This document shows, piece after piece, positions 21,974 through 29,043 of a stretch of DNA of 37,371 bases. Below the pieces are notes generated by a model. It had not been told where the DNA came from and searched no databases. It saw only the letters and a program-made list of their open reading frames with translations. The translations under genes were made by a program, and so were the position numbers. Source of the DNA: a virus; IMG/VR virus record IMGVR_UViG_3300034104_000267, positions 1-37,371 of that record; one strand, written 5' to 3'. Each line of letters opens with the position of its first letter. Position 1 is the first letter of the stretch.

Positions 21974-22159
21974 AGCTGAATTGTCAAAATCGGTTGCAAA
22001 GCCTTGTTTGACGGCGTAGGCTAACTCGCGCAAATAATCCGCTAACTCTTCGGCTGCGGCTTCGTAGGTGTCAAACTGTACGGGCGTGTCGCCCAATGAG
22101 TCTGACCATGTGTTCTCCCATGTATCGGGATAACAGAGGGTTTGTACTTCGTAGGTCAT
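21953..22159 (-). CDS. Hypothetical acidic protein (68 aa)
   Basis: The product starts MTYEVQTLCYPDTWENTWSD and contains FDTYEAAAEELADYLRELAY, a Tyr/Glu/Ala helix, and ends AYRIKKV. It shares TYEAA with the gene at 22353-22541 and the YRIxKV terminus with the gene at 22156-22356, so these early genes may be related by duplication. Starts and stops overlap neighbours as ATGA. Such small acidic early proteins often target host factors; that is speculation. Confidence 0.78.
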   Translation of the reverse strand: MTYEVQTLCYPDTWENTWSDSLGDTPVQFDTYEAAAEELADYLRELAYAVKQGFATDFDNSAYRIKKV

Positions 22160-22176
22160 ACTTTTTCAATCCTATA
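22155..22176. repeat. 22-bp direct repeat, copy B
   Basis: A 21/22 match to 21952-21973, 203 bp away. Like copy A it spans a gene boundary on the minus strand (YRIEKV-stop and the next ATG). Confidence 0.85.
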
Positions 22177-22356
22177 GTCTTCGGGGTTTGTCACCTCATC
22201 CACTTCTAAACATTCCCATTCGCCTAAACTCATAGCGTGATCAGGGTCTGAGTTGACGTCTGCCCATGCTTGCCTCTCCGCGTCTTCGGGGCTTTCGGCC
22301 TCAATGACGTAATTCGCATATGCGGTGTACCTAATTTCAATTTCGTAGGTTTTCAT
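22156..22356 (-). CDS. Hypothetical acidic protein (66 aa)
   Basis: The product starts MKTYEIEIRYTAYANYVIEA and continues ESPEDAERQAWADVNSDPDH, then WECLEVDEVTNPEDYRIEKV. A beta strand, an AxSPEDAE helix and further strands resemble the small DUF-type phage proteins that share this layout (strand, then ES-xEEA helix). Function unknown. It ends in the same YRIxKV as its neighbour. ATGA overlaps on both sides. Confidence 0.8.
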   Translation of the reverse strand: MKTYEIEIRYTAYANYVIEAESPEDAERQAWADVNSDPDHAMSLGEWECLEVDEVTNPEDYRIEKV

Positions 22357-22541
22357 AAAGTCTCCTTTTGTACATAAGTGCGTGAGGTTTCGTCATAAAC
22401 CATAACGGGGCCAATGGCGTGGTCAGTCATGCCATCGTTGCCTGTGCCCAGCTTTTCATAAGCGGCGTAAGCGGCCTCATAAGTGGCATAAGTGCCAACA
22501 ACCTGCCCAGTCTCTTTGTGGATTATTTCGTGAGGTTTCAT
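22353..22541 (-). CDS. Hypothetical protein (62 aa)
   Basis: The product starts MKPHEIIHKETGQVVGTYAT and continues YEAAYAAYEKLGTGNDGMTD, ending TSRTYVQKETL. The ETGQVVGTYxTYEAAYxAYEKL pattern is a small repeat-like module found in phage accessory proteins. ATG 22541 overlaps the methyltransferase stop (ATGA) and has GGAG six bases upstream. A start four codons earlier exists but is less likely. Confidence 0.78.
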   Translation of the reverse strand: MKPHEIIHKETGQVVGTYATYEAAYAAYEKLGTGNDGMTDHAIGPVMVYDETSRTYVQKETL

Positions 22542-23155
22542 AAGTTGCTCCATTGGTTTGCCATAGCGTTTGCCATGCCTTTAAAAAATTTACTTCGGTT
22601 TTTTGCGTCATCGCCCCTTTTTGCTGCGCCCAGCGTTTTGCCGCCTAATTTGCGGCTTGTCCCCGATGGACAAAAAGGCACAATGCCCTCAGTCACAATG
22701 TCAGACGGCACAAGCGGCGGTAAACCCTTAAGCCATAGCAGAGTTTTCTTGGTGTACGGCTCACCAAACATCCACGGCTGAATTGTTTGCGTCTCAGTAG
22801 GCAAGCCCACAATGTTTAGCGGCTTTGGGTTTTCTACGCAAATGCGCGGAATGGGCGCGTCAAGTAAGGCCATAAAGAATTCTTTGGCCTCCATTGCTTT
22901 TGCAAGCCTCTCAGGGTCAACAACCCCCTTTTGAGGGTACATCCGGCACGCGCCCGCGTTTGACATGTAAGTACATGGCGGGTGTGCAATCATTAAATCC
23001 CAGCCATGATCTATTATGTCCATGACGTTGCATTGGTAGTGATCGCCCAGCGGCGACTCACTAGGCAAAATGTCGCATGACGCGGCGTAATGCCCCGCCC
23101 TGATAAAAGCATCCCTGACCGTGCCGGAATACTCGCAAGCAATTAAGACTCGCAC
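22538..23155 (-). CDS. Short DNA cytosine-methyltransferase-like protein
   Basis: The 205-aa protein starts MRVLIACEYSGTVRDAFIRA with a SAM-binding motif I-like CEYSG. It continues with LMIAHPPCTYMSN, where PPC (59-61) matches the catalytic Cys motif IV of C5 cytosine methyltransferases, and has VENPKP (ENP, 108-110), like motif VI. It lacks a long target-recognition region and is shorter than usual enzymes (300+ aa). Proteins of this kind are widespread in phages and annotated as Dcm-like; protection from restriction is the likely role, though activity is unproven. It overlaps neighbours by 13 and 4 bases. No cognate restriction enzyme gene is nearby. Confidence 0.78.
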   Translation of the reverse strand: MRVLIACEYSGTVRDAFIRAGHYAASCDILPSESPLGDHYQCNVMDIIDHGWDLMIAHPPCTYMSNAGACRMYPQKGVVDPERLAKAMEAKEFFMALLDAPIPRICVENPKPLNIVGLPTETQTIQPWMFGEPYTKKTLLWLKGLPPLVPSDIVTEGIVPFCPSGTSRKLGGKTLGAAKRGDDAKNRSKFFKGMANAMANQWSNL

Positions 23156-23466
23156 GCTGTCACCTCCTCACATTGCCCACATTGACCATCAAACTGTGAA
23201 GCGTATTGCTCCATCATGGCGTACTCTTTAAACTCCCACTCCTCGCCACATTCAGGGCATGAGTACACCCAGAACACATCAAAGCCAATAGAGCAAGCCA
23301 CAGCCCCCGCCCAATCCTCAGACCACACCCAGACATTGCCTGAGTTTTGATTGACACCCGCCATAGTGTGTCGGTCAACTTTCAAGCCCGCCTTGCGGAT
23401 GGCTTGCAAACAGTCGGTCAGGCGGTCAATGTCCGCGCCTTGGAAATTTTCAAAAAGATCGGTCAT
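23143..23466 (-). CDS. Hypothetical protein with zinc-ribbon-like C-terminus (107 aa)
   Basis: The product starts MTDLFENFQGADIDRLTDCL, has a strand-rich middle (GNVWVWSEDWAGAVACSIGF) and ends with YSCPECGEEWEFKEY followed by DGQCGQCEEV. The CPEC and CGQC pairs form a plausible zinc ribbon. A nucleic-acid or protein-binding regulator is possible. A GGGG-type ribosome site precedes ATG 23466, and its end overlaps the methyltransferase start by 13 bases. Confidence 0.78.
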   Translation of the reverse strand: MTDLFENFQGADIDRLTDCLQAIRKAGLKVDRHTMAGVNQNSGNVWVWSEDWAGAVACSIGFDVFWVYSCPECGEEWEFKEYAMMEQYASQFDGQCGQCEEVTACES

Positions 23467-23469
23467 GAT

Positions 23470-23562
23470 TTAACCCCAAAGAATGTCAAAGTAGGCCAAT
23501 GCGCCCACGGTTAAAAGTAAGCCGATAACTACGGCGGTGAGAATGTCATACAGTTTGTTCAT
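23470..23562 (-). CDS. Micro membrane protein (30 aa)
   Basis: ATG 23562 opens a 30-codon frame encoding MNKLYDILTAVVIGLLLTVG and ALAYFDILWG, almost entirely one membrane helix flanked by short polar ends. GGAG lies 8 bases upstream, and the ATG overlaps the stop of the preceding gene as ATGA. Both are good evidence of translation. As the second gene after the strong early promoter it should be made early. Function unknown; superinfection exclusion or membrane modulation are possibilities only. Confidence 0.65.
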   Translation of the reverse strand: MNKLYDILTAVVIGLLLTVGALAYFDILWG

Positions 23563-23702
23563 ACTGTTTGCTCCACATATTTAGCGAGACGCGCTTGCGC
23601 CGTTGACAATTTCTTAGCGCGGAAGCGCTCCACAATCGCGCCGTTGTTCCAGATAACCCATTGGTTTTGGGCAGACCAAAAAGTGAGTGTGTACCAGTTC
23701 AT
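23559..23702 (-). CDS. Hypothetical small protein, first early gene (47 aa)
   Basis: ATG 23702 opens a 47-codon frame: MNWYTLTFWSAQNQWVIWNN, then GAIVERFRAKKLSTAQARLA and KYVEQTV. Aromatic strands followed by a basic helix suggest a small folded protein. AAAGG lies 7 bases upstream. It is about 50 bases downstream of the predicted start of the strong leftward promoter and is joined to the next gene by ATGA. No family recognised. Confidence 0.68.
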   Translation of the reverse strand: MNWYTLTFWSAQNQWVIWNNGAIVERFRAKKLSTAQARLAKYVEQTV

Positions 23703-23758
23703 ATGCTTGCCTTTACTGTAGTTGAGTGTTTACCGGCGTTTTGTCGCGCGGTGAATGT

Positions 23759-23786
23759 ATTGTAAAAGAATTCTTTGCATTGTCAA
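23759..23786 (-). promoter_or_regulatory. Strong leftward sigma70-like early promoter
   Basis: On the minus strand a perfect TTGACA (23786-23781), a 16-bp spacer and TACAAT (23764-23759, 5/6) form the best promoter seen in the window. Initiation near 23752 would give a leader of about 50 bases before the first early gene (ATG 23702). Confidence 0.78.
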
Positions 23787-23809
23787 CACCTTTTTGCAAA
23801 TATTTGTGG

Positions 23810-23828
23810 TTATGCAAAAGTTGCATAA
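23810..23828. promoter_or_regulatory. 19-bp palindrome near the early promoter, operator-like
   Basis: TTATGCAA and TTGCATAA form a perfect inverted repeat with an AAG spacer, 24 bp upstream of the -35 box of the leftward promoter. Single half-sites (TTTGCAT at 23774-23780 in the promoter spacer, TTGCAAA at 23794-23800) lie between. This suggests a dimeric regulator site; the binder is unknown. Confidence 0.5.
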
Positions 23829-24025
23829 TTTGTGTGTGGTTGTGTGCGCGTGTGTGTGGCGTAAACGTGCTTCAATGACCTACGGTTAAAGCCTTGTGGC
23901 ATATAGATAAAAGCCTATTGTGTGTTAATGTGAGTTATCAATATCTTCATCTATAAAAATATGTCTGTGTTATGTTAAGTCGCAATACGCCGTGGAGCCG
24001 CCGCGATTGAAAAGTGCCTTCACAA

Positions 24026-24203
24026 TGACTCACATGACCCACAAACCGCGCGCACAAAGTTCGCGCCTTTTCCGCGTGTCATGACTGTGGGTCAACGTGA
24101 GTCATGACCCACAATGACCCACAATGACCCACAAACTATGCGGGCCATGCAAGCCACGCGACACCATGACGCATGCAAAAGTCATGACCCACAATGACTC
24201 GCA
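24026..24203. repeat. Iteron-like cluster of TGACCCACA
   Basis: Five exact direct copies of TGACCCACA start at 24035, 24105, 24115, 24125 and 24185. Three of them are in 10-bp tandem register (TGACCCACAA). Variants start at 24026 (TGACTCACA) and 24195 (TGACTCGCA). Inverted copies occur at 24086-24094 (exact) and 24096-24104 (variant). The palindrome GTCATGAC occurs three times (24078, 24101, 24181), each abutting a repeat. Helical phasing suggests cooperative binding of one protein. Confidence 0.85.
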
Positions 24204-24241
24204 GCTAAAACCCTACTGGCAGCAAGGGCATTTTTGGCCAA

Positions 24242-24271
24242 GGGGGAGGGGGTAGGGCCGAGCGCAAAGGG
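24242..24271 (+). other. G-rich tract, potential G-quadruplex
   Basis: Four G-runs (24242-24246, 24248-24252, 24255-24257, 24269-24271) are separated by 1, 2 and 11 bases, meeting the basic rule for a three-tetrad G-quadruplex. The tract lies between the repeat cluster and terS. Confidence 0.45.
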
Positions 24272-24352
24272 CCAGCAAAAACGTAGCGTTCACGAACAAT
24301 TTTTTATTTTTTGTTGTAAACTCGCACCACGTGCAAAAAGCATGGAGAACAC

Positions 24353-24799
24353 ATGTTCCATTCGATTCCATTTACACCGCGCAAGGTCGAAGCGACAGAG
24401 TCGCGCTTGAAGGCGGTATATGACGCGGCCAAGCTGGGCCTCAAAGGCGACGCACTGGCGTTAGCCGCAGGCATGCTGCCTATTGAATACAGACAACTCA
24501 CGCAACTTGACCCCGTGGTGGAACTTGCCGCGCAAAAGGGCAAAGCTGATGGTGAGATCGAGTTGTCCCGCACTCTCCACCAAGCCGCCCTCAATGGCGA
24601 CGCTAAGGCGGCGTTAGAAATCCTCAAACATCAACACGGCTGGGTGGCTAAGCAGGCCATATCTGTCGAAGTGGATCAGCGCATCTCAATCACTGGCGCG
24701 CTGGCTGAAGCACAGAAGCGTGCGTTGGAAGTTATTGATGTGAGCGATGCACAAGTACTAGAGACCCAAATAAATGCAATCGACCATATACAGCGCTGA
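24353..24799 (+). CDS. Terminase small subunit
   Basis: The 148-aa protein lies directly upstream of and overlaps the large terminase gene. It has an N-terminal helix-turn-helix-like region (AKLGLKGDALALAAGMLPIE), a helical middle (KADGEIELSRTLHQAALNGD) and AKAALEILKHQHGWVAK, a signature seen in phage small terminases. It should recognise the packaging site and regulate the motor. GGAG lies at 24344-24347. The repeat cluster just upstream is a plausible target. Confidence 0.82.
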   Translation: MFHSIPFTPRKVEATESRLKAVYDAAKLGLKGDALALAAGMLPIEYRQLTQLDPVVELAAQKGKADGEIELSRTLHQAALNGDAKAALEILKHQHGWVAKQAISVEVDQRISITGALAEAQKRALEVIDVSDAQVLETQINAIDHIQR

Positions 24800-26300
24800 A
24801 GACGAACAAGAGTTGATGGCCAGATTATGGGCGCCAGCGATCAAGGACAACCCTTTGGCGTTTGTGATGTTTGCGTTTCCTTGGGGTCAGCCTGGCACAC
24901 CGCTGGAGCATTTCAAAGGCCCACGCAAATGGCAACGTGAAGTCCTCACTCATATTGCCGACCACATCACCCAGAACAAAGGCCAACTAGACTTCAACAC
25001 CCTACGCCATGCGGTCAGTTCTGGCCGTGGTATTGGTAAGTCGGCGTTAGTCAGTTGGATCACAATCTGGATGCTCTCAACCCGCATCGGCTCAACAACC
25101 ATCATTTCGGCTAACAGTGAGTCACAGTTGCGAAGTGTCACATGGGCCGAGATTACCAAGTGGCTAGCAATGGCGCTTAACAGCCATTGGTTTGAGGTGT
25201 CAGCCACACGGCTGATGCCAGCCAAGTGGCTCACGGAGTTGGTCGAGCGTGATCTTAAGAAGGGCACACGCTACTGGGGCGTTGAGGGCAGGCTCTGGTC
25301 AGCGGAGAATCCCGACGCTTACGCGGGTGTTCACAACTTCGACGGTGTGCTAGTCGTGTTCGACGAGGCGTCTGGTATTGACGACAGCATCTGGGCAGTG
25401 ACGAGTGGTTTCTTTACAGAGAACACGCCTAACCGTTTCTGGATGGCGTTCTCTAACCCACGGCGCAACACTGGGTACTTCTACGAAGCATTTAACAGCA
25501 AACGGGAGTTCTGGACAACCAAGGTAGTAGACGCCCGCACGGTCGAAGGGACGGACAAGCAGGTCTACCAGCAGATCATCGACGAATACGGCGCTGACTC
25601 TAGTCAGGCGCACGTTGAGGTGTACGGTCAGTTCCCATCCGAGGGCGACGATCAGTTCATCTCGGCCAGTCTGGTTGACGAAGCTATGAAGCGGCCTAAG
25701 TACCAAGATCAATCAGCACCGATTGTGATCGGTGTAGACCCTGCCCGCTTTGGCGCGGATGCAACAGTCATCGCTATCAGGCAAGGGCGGGACATTATTG
25801 CTATTCAGCGCCACAGGGGCGACGACACCATGACCGTGGTTGGCCATGTCATTGAGGCGATTGAGGAATACAAGCCCGCACTGGTTGTGATCGACGAAGG
25901 CGGCCTTGGGGCTGGTATTGTTGACCGTTTGAAAGAGCAAAGGTACAAAATCAAAGGTGTCAACTTTGGCAATAAATCATCAAATCCGGTCATGTATGGC
26001 AATAAAAGGGCCGAAATGTGGGGCAAAATGAAGGATTGGCTGAAAACTGCTTCAATCCCGCTTGACAGGTTTCTTAAAACTGATTTAATTTCGCCTATGA
26101 TGAAGCCCGACTCCAAAGGGACTATCTTTTTGGAGTCGAAAAAGGACATGAAGGCACGCGGATTGGCCTCGCCTGACGCGGCTGACGCTATATGCGTCAC
26201 GTTTGCCTTCCCAGTAGCCCACCGTGAGGCGCGTGAATCCACGCAGCGTCGCACGTACAATGGCAGAGGCGTGGTTGCAACTTCTTGGATGGGATCGTAA
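24774..26300 (+). CDS. Terminase large subunit
   Basis: The 508-aa protein has the packaging ATPase motifs Walker A GRGIGKS (84-90) and Walker B VLVVFDEASG (D198, E199), and an RNase H-like nuclease with IGVDPARFGAD (D322), LVVIDEGGLG (D374, E375) and SPDAADAI (D471 region). It pumps DNA into the prohead and cuts concatemers. The circular permutation of the window fits headful packaging, although the ends cannot be proven here. It overlaps terS by 26 bases and the next gene by one base (TAATG). Confidence 0.95.
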   Translation: MQSTIYSAEDEQELMARLWAPAIKDNPLAFVMFAFPWGQPGTPLEHFKGPRKWQREVLTHIADHITQNKGQLDFNTLRHAVSSGRGIGKSALVSWITIWMLSTRIGSTTIISANSESQLRSVTWAEITKWLAMALNSHWFEVSATRLMPAKWLTELVERDLKKGTRYWGVEGRLWSAENPDAYAGVHNFDGVLVVFDEASGIDDSIWAVTSGFFTENTPNRFWMAFSNPRRNTGYFYEAFNSKREFWTTKVVDARTVEGTDKQVYQQIIDEYGADSSQAHVEVYGQFPSEGDDQFISASLVDEAMKRPKYQDQSAPIVIGVDPARFGADATVIAIRQGRDIIAIQRHRGDDTMTVVGHVIEAIEEYKPALVVIDEGGLGAGIVDRLKEQRYKIKGVNFGNKSSNPVMYGNKRAEMWGKMKDWLKTASIPLDRFLKTDLISPMMKPDSKGTIFLESKKDMKARGLASPDAADAICVTFAFPVAHREARESTQRRTYNGRGVVATSWMGS

Positions 26301-26557
26301 TGGCTAAAAAGAGTGTGTCCTTAAGCGTTGGTCGCGGTGAGAAGTTGCCGGTCAGCAAAGGTGCTGGCTTGACCGAGAAGGGCCGCGCTAAGTACAATGC
26401 CGCAACGGGTTCTAACTTGAAGGCGCCAGCGCCTAACCCCAAGACGAAGGCAGATCAGGGGCGCAAGGATTCATTTTGTGCAAGAATGGGCGCAGTAGCG
26501 GCCAACGCCAAGGATGGCGAACGCGCTAAAGCAGCTCTTAAACGATGGAAGTGTTGA
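26300..26557 (+). CDS. DUF6321-like small basic protein (85 aa)
   Basis: The product starts MAKKSVSLSVGRGEKLPVSK, followed by GAGLTEKGRAKYNAATGSNL, PKTKADQGRKDSFCARM and a basic tail. The GAGLTEKGRAKYNxATGSNLKAP and RKDSFCARM segments are characteristic of the small DUF6321-type family frequent next to terminase and portal genes. The family function is unknown; the high charge suggests DNA contact. ATG 26300 overlaps the TerL stop by one base; the frame's earlier ATG lies inside TerL. Confidence 0.85.
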   Translation: MAKKSVSLSVGRGEKLPVSKGAGLTEKGRAKYNAATGSNLKAPAPNPKTKADQGRKDSFCARMGAVAANAKDGERAKAALKRWKC

Positions 26558-26558
26558 T

Positions 26559-26711
26559 ATGGCTACCAAACCCGGCTTATATGCCAATATCCATGCAAAA
26601 CGTGAGCGCATAGCCGCTGGTTCTAAAGAAAAAATGCGCCAGCCAGGCGACAAGGGCGCGCCAACGGCCAAAGCGTTTAAAGAATCTGCCAAAACTGCAA
26701 AGAAGAAATAA
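26559..26711 (+). CDS. Conserved small basic protein (50 aa)
   Basis: The product starts [20 protein letters not shown] and continues [20 protein letters not shown]. [31 protein letters not shown] is a well-conserved phage signature found near terminase/portal genes, with no assigned function. High Lys/Arg content suggests nucleic-acid interaction. Its ATG lies one base after the preceding stop. Confidence 0.85.
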   Translation: MATKPGLYANIHAKRERIAAGSKEKMRQPGDKGAPTAKAFKESAKTAKKK

Positions 26712-26713
26712 TC

Positions 26714-26854
26714 ATGCCACTGGTTAAATCAAAATCACCCGAAGCCTTCCGCAAGAACGTCAAAGCTGAAGTTAAAGCTGGCAAGCCTGTCAAGCAAGCT
26801 GTGGCTATCGCGTACTCAGTCAAAAGAAGTGTTGCAGAAAAGAAGAAAAAATAA
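26714..26854 (+). CDS. Conserved small basic protein (46 aa)
   Basis: The product is [20 protein letters not shown] followed by [20 protein letters not shown] and a Lys-rich tail. The S-P-E-A-F-x-x-N-(V/I)[18 protein letters not shown] pattern is a recognised small-protein signature in many phages, function unknown. It lies between the 50-aa gene and the portal gene, whose ATG overlaps its stop (TAATG). It continues a run of three tiny Lys-rich proteins. Confidence 0.85.
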   Translation: MPLVKSKSPEAFRKNVKAEVKAGKPVKQAVAIAYSVKRSVAEKKKK

Positions 26855-29043
26855 TGGCTGATCCAACCGGAATGGTCGCGGCGGCTAATGTAGCCGCTGG
26901 CGGCAAACCACCAAAGTCTGACTCAGACATTCTGACAACCGCCCGCGCTCGGTTGGACATGGCAGTCTCTGCACTGGCCGAGAGCCGTGAGGATGAGATT
27001 GACGATCTGCGCTTTTATGCCGGATCACCCGACAACCACTGGCAGTGGCCTGCTGACGTACTGGCCACCCGTGGTGCGGTGCAAGGTCAGACGATCAACG
27101 CACGCCCAACGCTGACAATCAACAAACTGCCGCAACACGTTCGTCAAGTGACGAATGACATGCGCCAGAACCGCCCAGGCGCCAAGGTCATCCCAGTCGA
27201 TGACAACGCTGACGTTGAAGTGGCCGAGATTTTCAACGGCATGATTCGCCACATTGAGTACATCTCTGACGCTGACGTGGCATACGACACGGCTTGCGAG
27301 AATCAGGTGTCTTACGGCGAAGGCTACATTACCCTGATGACCGAATACTGTGACGAAAACACATTCGATCAGGACATCAAGATTGGCCGTATTCGCAACA
27401 GCTTCTCGGTCTACATGGATCCGCTGATCCAAGACCCCACTGGCGCGGATGCTAAGTATTGCTTTATTACCGAAGACCTGACCAAAGCAGAATATGAGCG
27501 CCAGTATCCCGATGCTGCGCCTATTTCTACGCTTCAGTCTCTTGGTGTAGGTGACCAGTCAATCAGCAACTGGCTCAATGAAGACACAGTGCGTATCGCT
27601 AGTTATTACTACATTGACTACGACAAAACCAAGCTGAATTTGTACCCTGGCAACCAGTCGGCCTTTGAAGGCACGCCTGAAGACAAGATGCTCAAGGACA
27701 TGTTTGGCAAGCCAATCAAAAGCCGCATATCTGAGCGCCCACGGGTGATGTATTGCAAGATCAACGGCTATGAAATCCTTGAACAAAAAGAGTGGGCTGG
27801 CAAATGGATTCCCGTAATCCGTGTGATTGGCAACGAGTTCGAGGTTGATGGCCGTATTTACATCTCTGGCTTAGTGCGAAACGCCAAAGATGCCCAGCGC
27901 ATGTACAACTACTGGGTGTCTCAGGAAGCCGAAATGCTGGCTCTGGCTCCCAAGGCTCCGTTCATTGGCTACGGTGGCCAGTTCGAGGGCTACGAGGACA
28001 AATGGAAAACTGCCAACACAAACAACTGGCCGTACCTTGAGGTCAATCCAGACGTTACAGACGGCCAAGGTGCAGTCTTGCCACTACCCCAGCGGGCACA
28101 GCCGCCAATGGCCTCCAGCGGGCTATTGCAGGCCAAGGCAGGCGCATCTGAGGACATTAAGTCCACAACGGGTCAATACAATGCCAGTTTGGGCATGGGA
28201 AGCAACGAACGCTCTGGTAAAGCCATTCTGGCCCGCCAGCGTGAGGGTGATGTAGGTACTTTCCATTATGGTGACAATCTGACCCGTGCCGTGCGCCATG
28301 TGGCCCGTCAGTTGGTGGACTTGATCCCCAAGATTTACGACACACAGCGCATTGCTCGCATCATTGGTGAAGACGGCGAGACTAAGATGGTCAAGATCAA
28401 CCCTGACCAGCCTCAACCCGTCAACAAGATTGTCAATGAGCAGGGTATTGTGATCGAGAAAATCTACAACCCTGGTGTTGGCAAGTACGATGTGGTGGCC
28501 ACAACTGGCCCAGGCTACGCAACCAAGCGCCAAGAGGCCTTGGAAGCCATGGCTCAACTGCTTCAGGGTAATCCCCAACTGTGGTCTGTGGCTGGCGACT
28601 TGTTTGTCAAGAACATGGACTGGCCTGGCGCACAAGAGATGGCCAAGCGCTTTGCCAAGACTATTGATCCCAAGTTCTTATCGGATGGCGAGGACGATCC
28701 AGCATTGCAGGCCGCGCAGCAACAGATTCAGGCCATGGGCGCTGAGATGGAGCAGATGTACCAGATGATCCAGAATGTCGGCAAATCAATTGAGATGCAA
28801 GACTTGGAGCGCAAGGACTTTGAGGCTCAGATCAAGGCATACGATGCCGAAACCAAGCGGATTGCCGCTGTGCAGGCCGGTATGACTGAAGAACAAATTC
28901 AAGACATTGCCATGGGTGTTGTTGCTGCGGCCATGGAGTCGCAGAGCATGATGAACCAGATGCCTGAGATGCGTGAGGAATCCATGCCCATGGAGATGAT
29001 GCCCCCAGAACAACAGATGCCTCCACAAGGAATGCCACAATGA
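26854..29043 (+). CDS. Portal protein, P22-like
   Basis: The 729-aa protein matches the P22-type portal family in size (P22 gp1 is 725 aa) and in features: DDLRFYAGSPDNHWQWP, RPTLTINKLPQHVRQVTNDM, NQVSYGEGYITLMTEYC, RNSFSVYMDPLIQDPTGADA and GSNERSGKAILARQREGDVG. A long helical C-terminus (about 620-729) rich in Gln and Met (MQQQMPPQ-like ending) resembles the portal barrel. It forms the dodecameric ring through which DNA enters and leaves and to which the gp4-type connector binds. It overlaps the next gene by 4 bases. Confidence 0.93.
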   Translation: MADPTGMVAAANVAAGGKPPKSDSDILTTARARLDMAVSALAESREDEIDDLRFYAGSPDNHWQWPADVLATRGAVQGQTINARPTLTINKLPQHVRQVTNDMRQNRPGAKVIPVDDNADVEVAEIFNGMIRHIEYISDADVAYDTACENQVSYGEGYITLMTEYCDENTFDQDIKIGRIRNSFSVYMDPLIQDPTGADAKYCFITEDLTKAEYERQYPDAAPISTLQSLGVGDQSISNWLNEDTVRIASYYYIDYDKTKLNLYPGNQSAFEGTPEDKMLKDMFGKPIKSRISERPRVMYCKINGYEILEQKEWAGKWIPVIRVIGNEFEVDGRIYISGLVRNAKDAQRMYNYWVSQEAEMLALAPKAPFIGYGGQFEGYEDKWKTANTNNWPYLEVNPDVTDGQGAVLPLPQRAQPPMASSGLLQAKAGASEDIKSTTGQYNASLGMGSNERSGKAILARQREGDVGTFHYGDNLTRAVRHVARQLVDLIPKIYDTQRIARIIGEDGETKMVKINPDQPQPVNKIVNEQGIVIEKIYNPGVGKYDVVATTGPGYATKRQEALEAMAQLLQGNPQLWSVAGDLFVKNMDWPGAQEMAKRFAKTIDPKFLSDGEDDPALQAAQQQIQAMGAEMEQMYQMIQNVGKSIEMQDLERKDFEAQIKAYDAETKRIAAVQAGMTEEQIQDIAMGVVAAAMESQSMMNQMPEMREESMPMEMMPPEQQMPPQGMPQ

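Larger units (their letters stand above)
23829..24352. other. Gene-free control region between early and late blocks
   Basis: I find no convincing gene in about 520 bases. From left to right the region holds a GT-rich stretch (23829-23872), an AT-rich zone (about 23920-23985), a TGACCCACA repeat cluster (24026-24203), a G-rich tract (24242-24271), a T-rich stretch (24300-24313) and the ribosome site GGAG before the small terminase ATG. AT-rich DNA next to tandem 10-bp repeats fits a replication origin; the position directly upstream of terS also fits a packaging site. No strong rightward late promoter was found, so late transcription may need an activator. Confidence 0.6.

Noticed and set aside
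24026-24203. CRISPR-like repeat array
   Set aside because: Repeats are only 9-10 bp, occur in both orientations and have irregular or no spacers; iterons fit better.
24204-24352. Strong rightward late promoter before terS
   Set aside because: Only weak partial matches (for example TTCACG near 24289 and a TTGTAA-like -10 near 24314 at poor spacing) were found, not enough to annotate.
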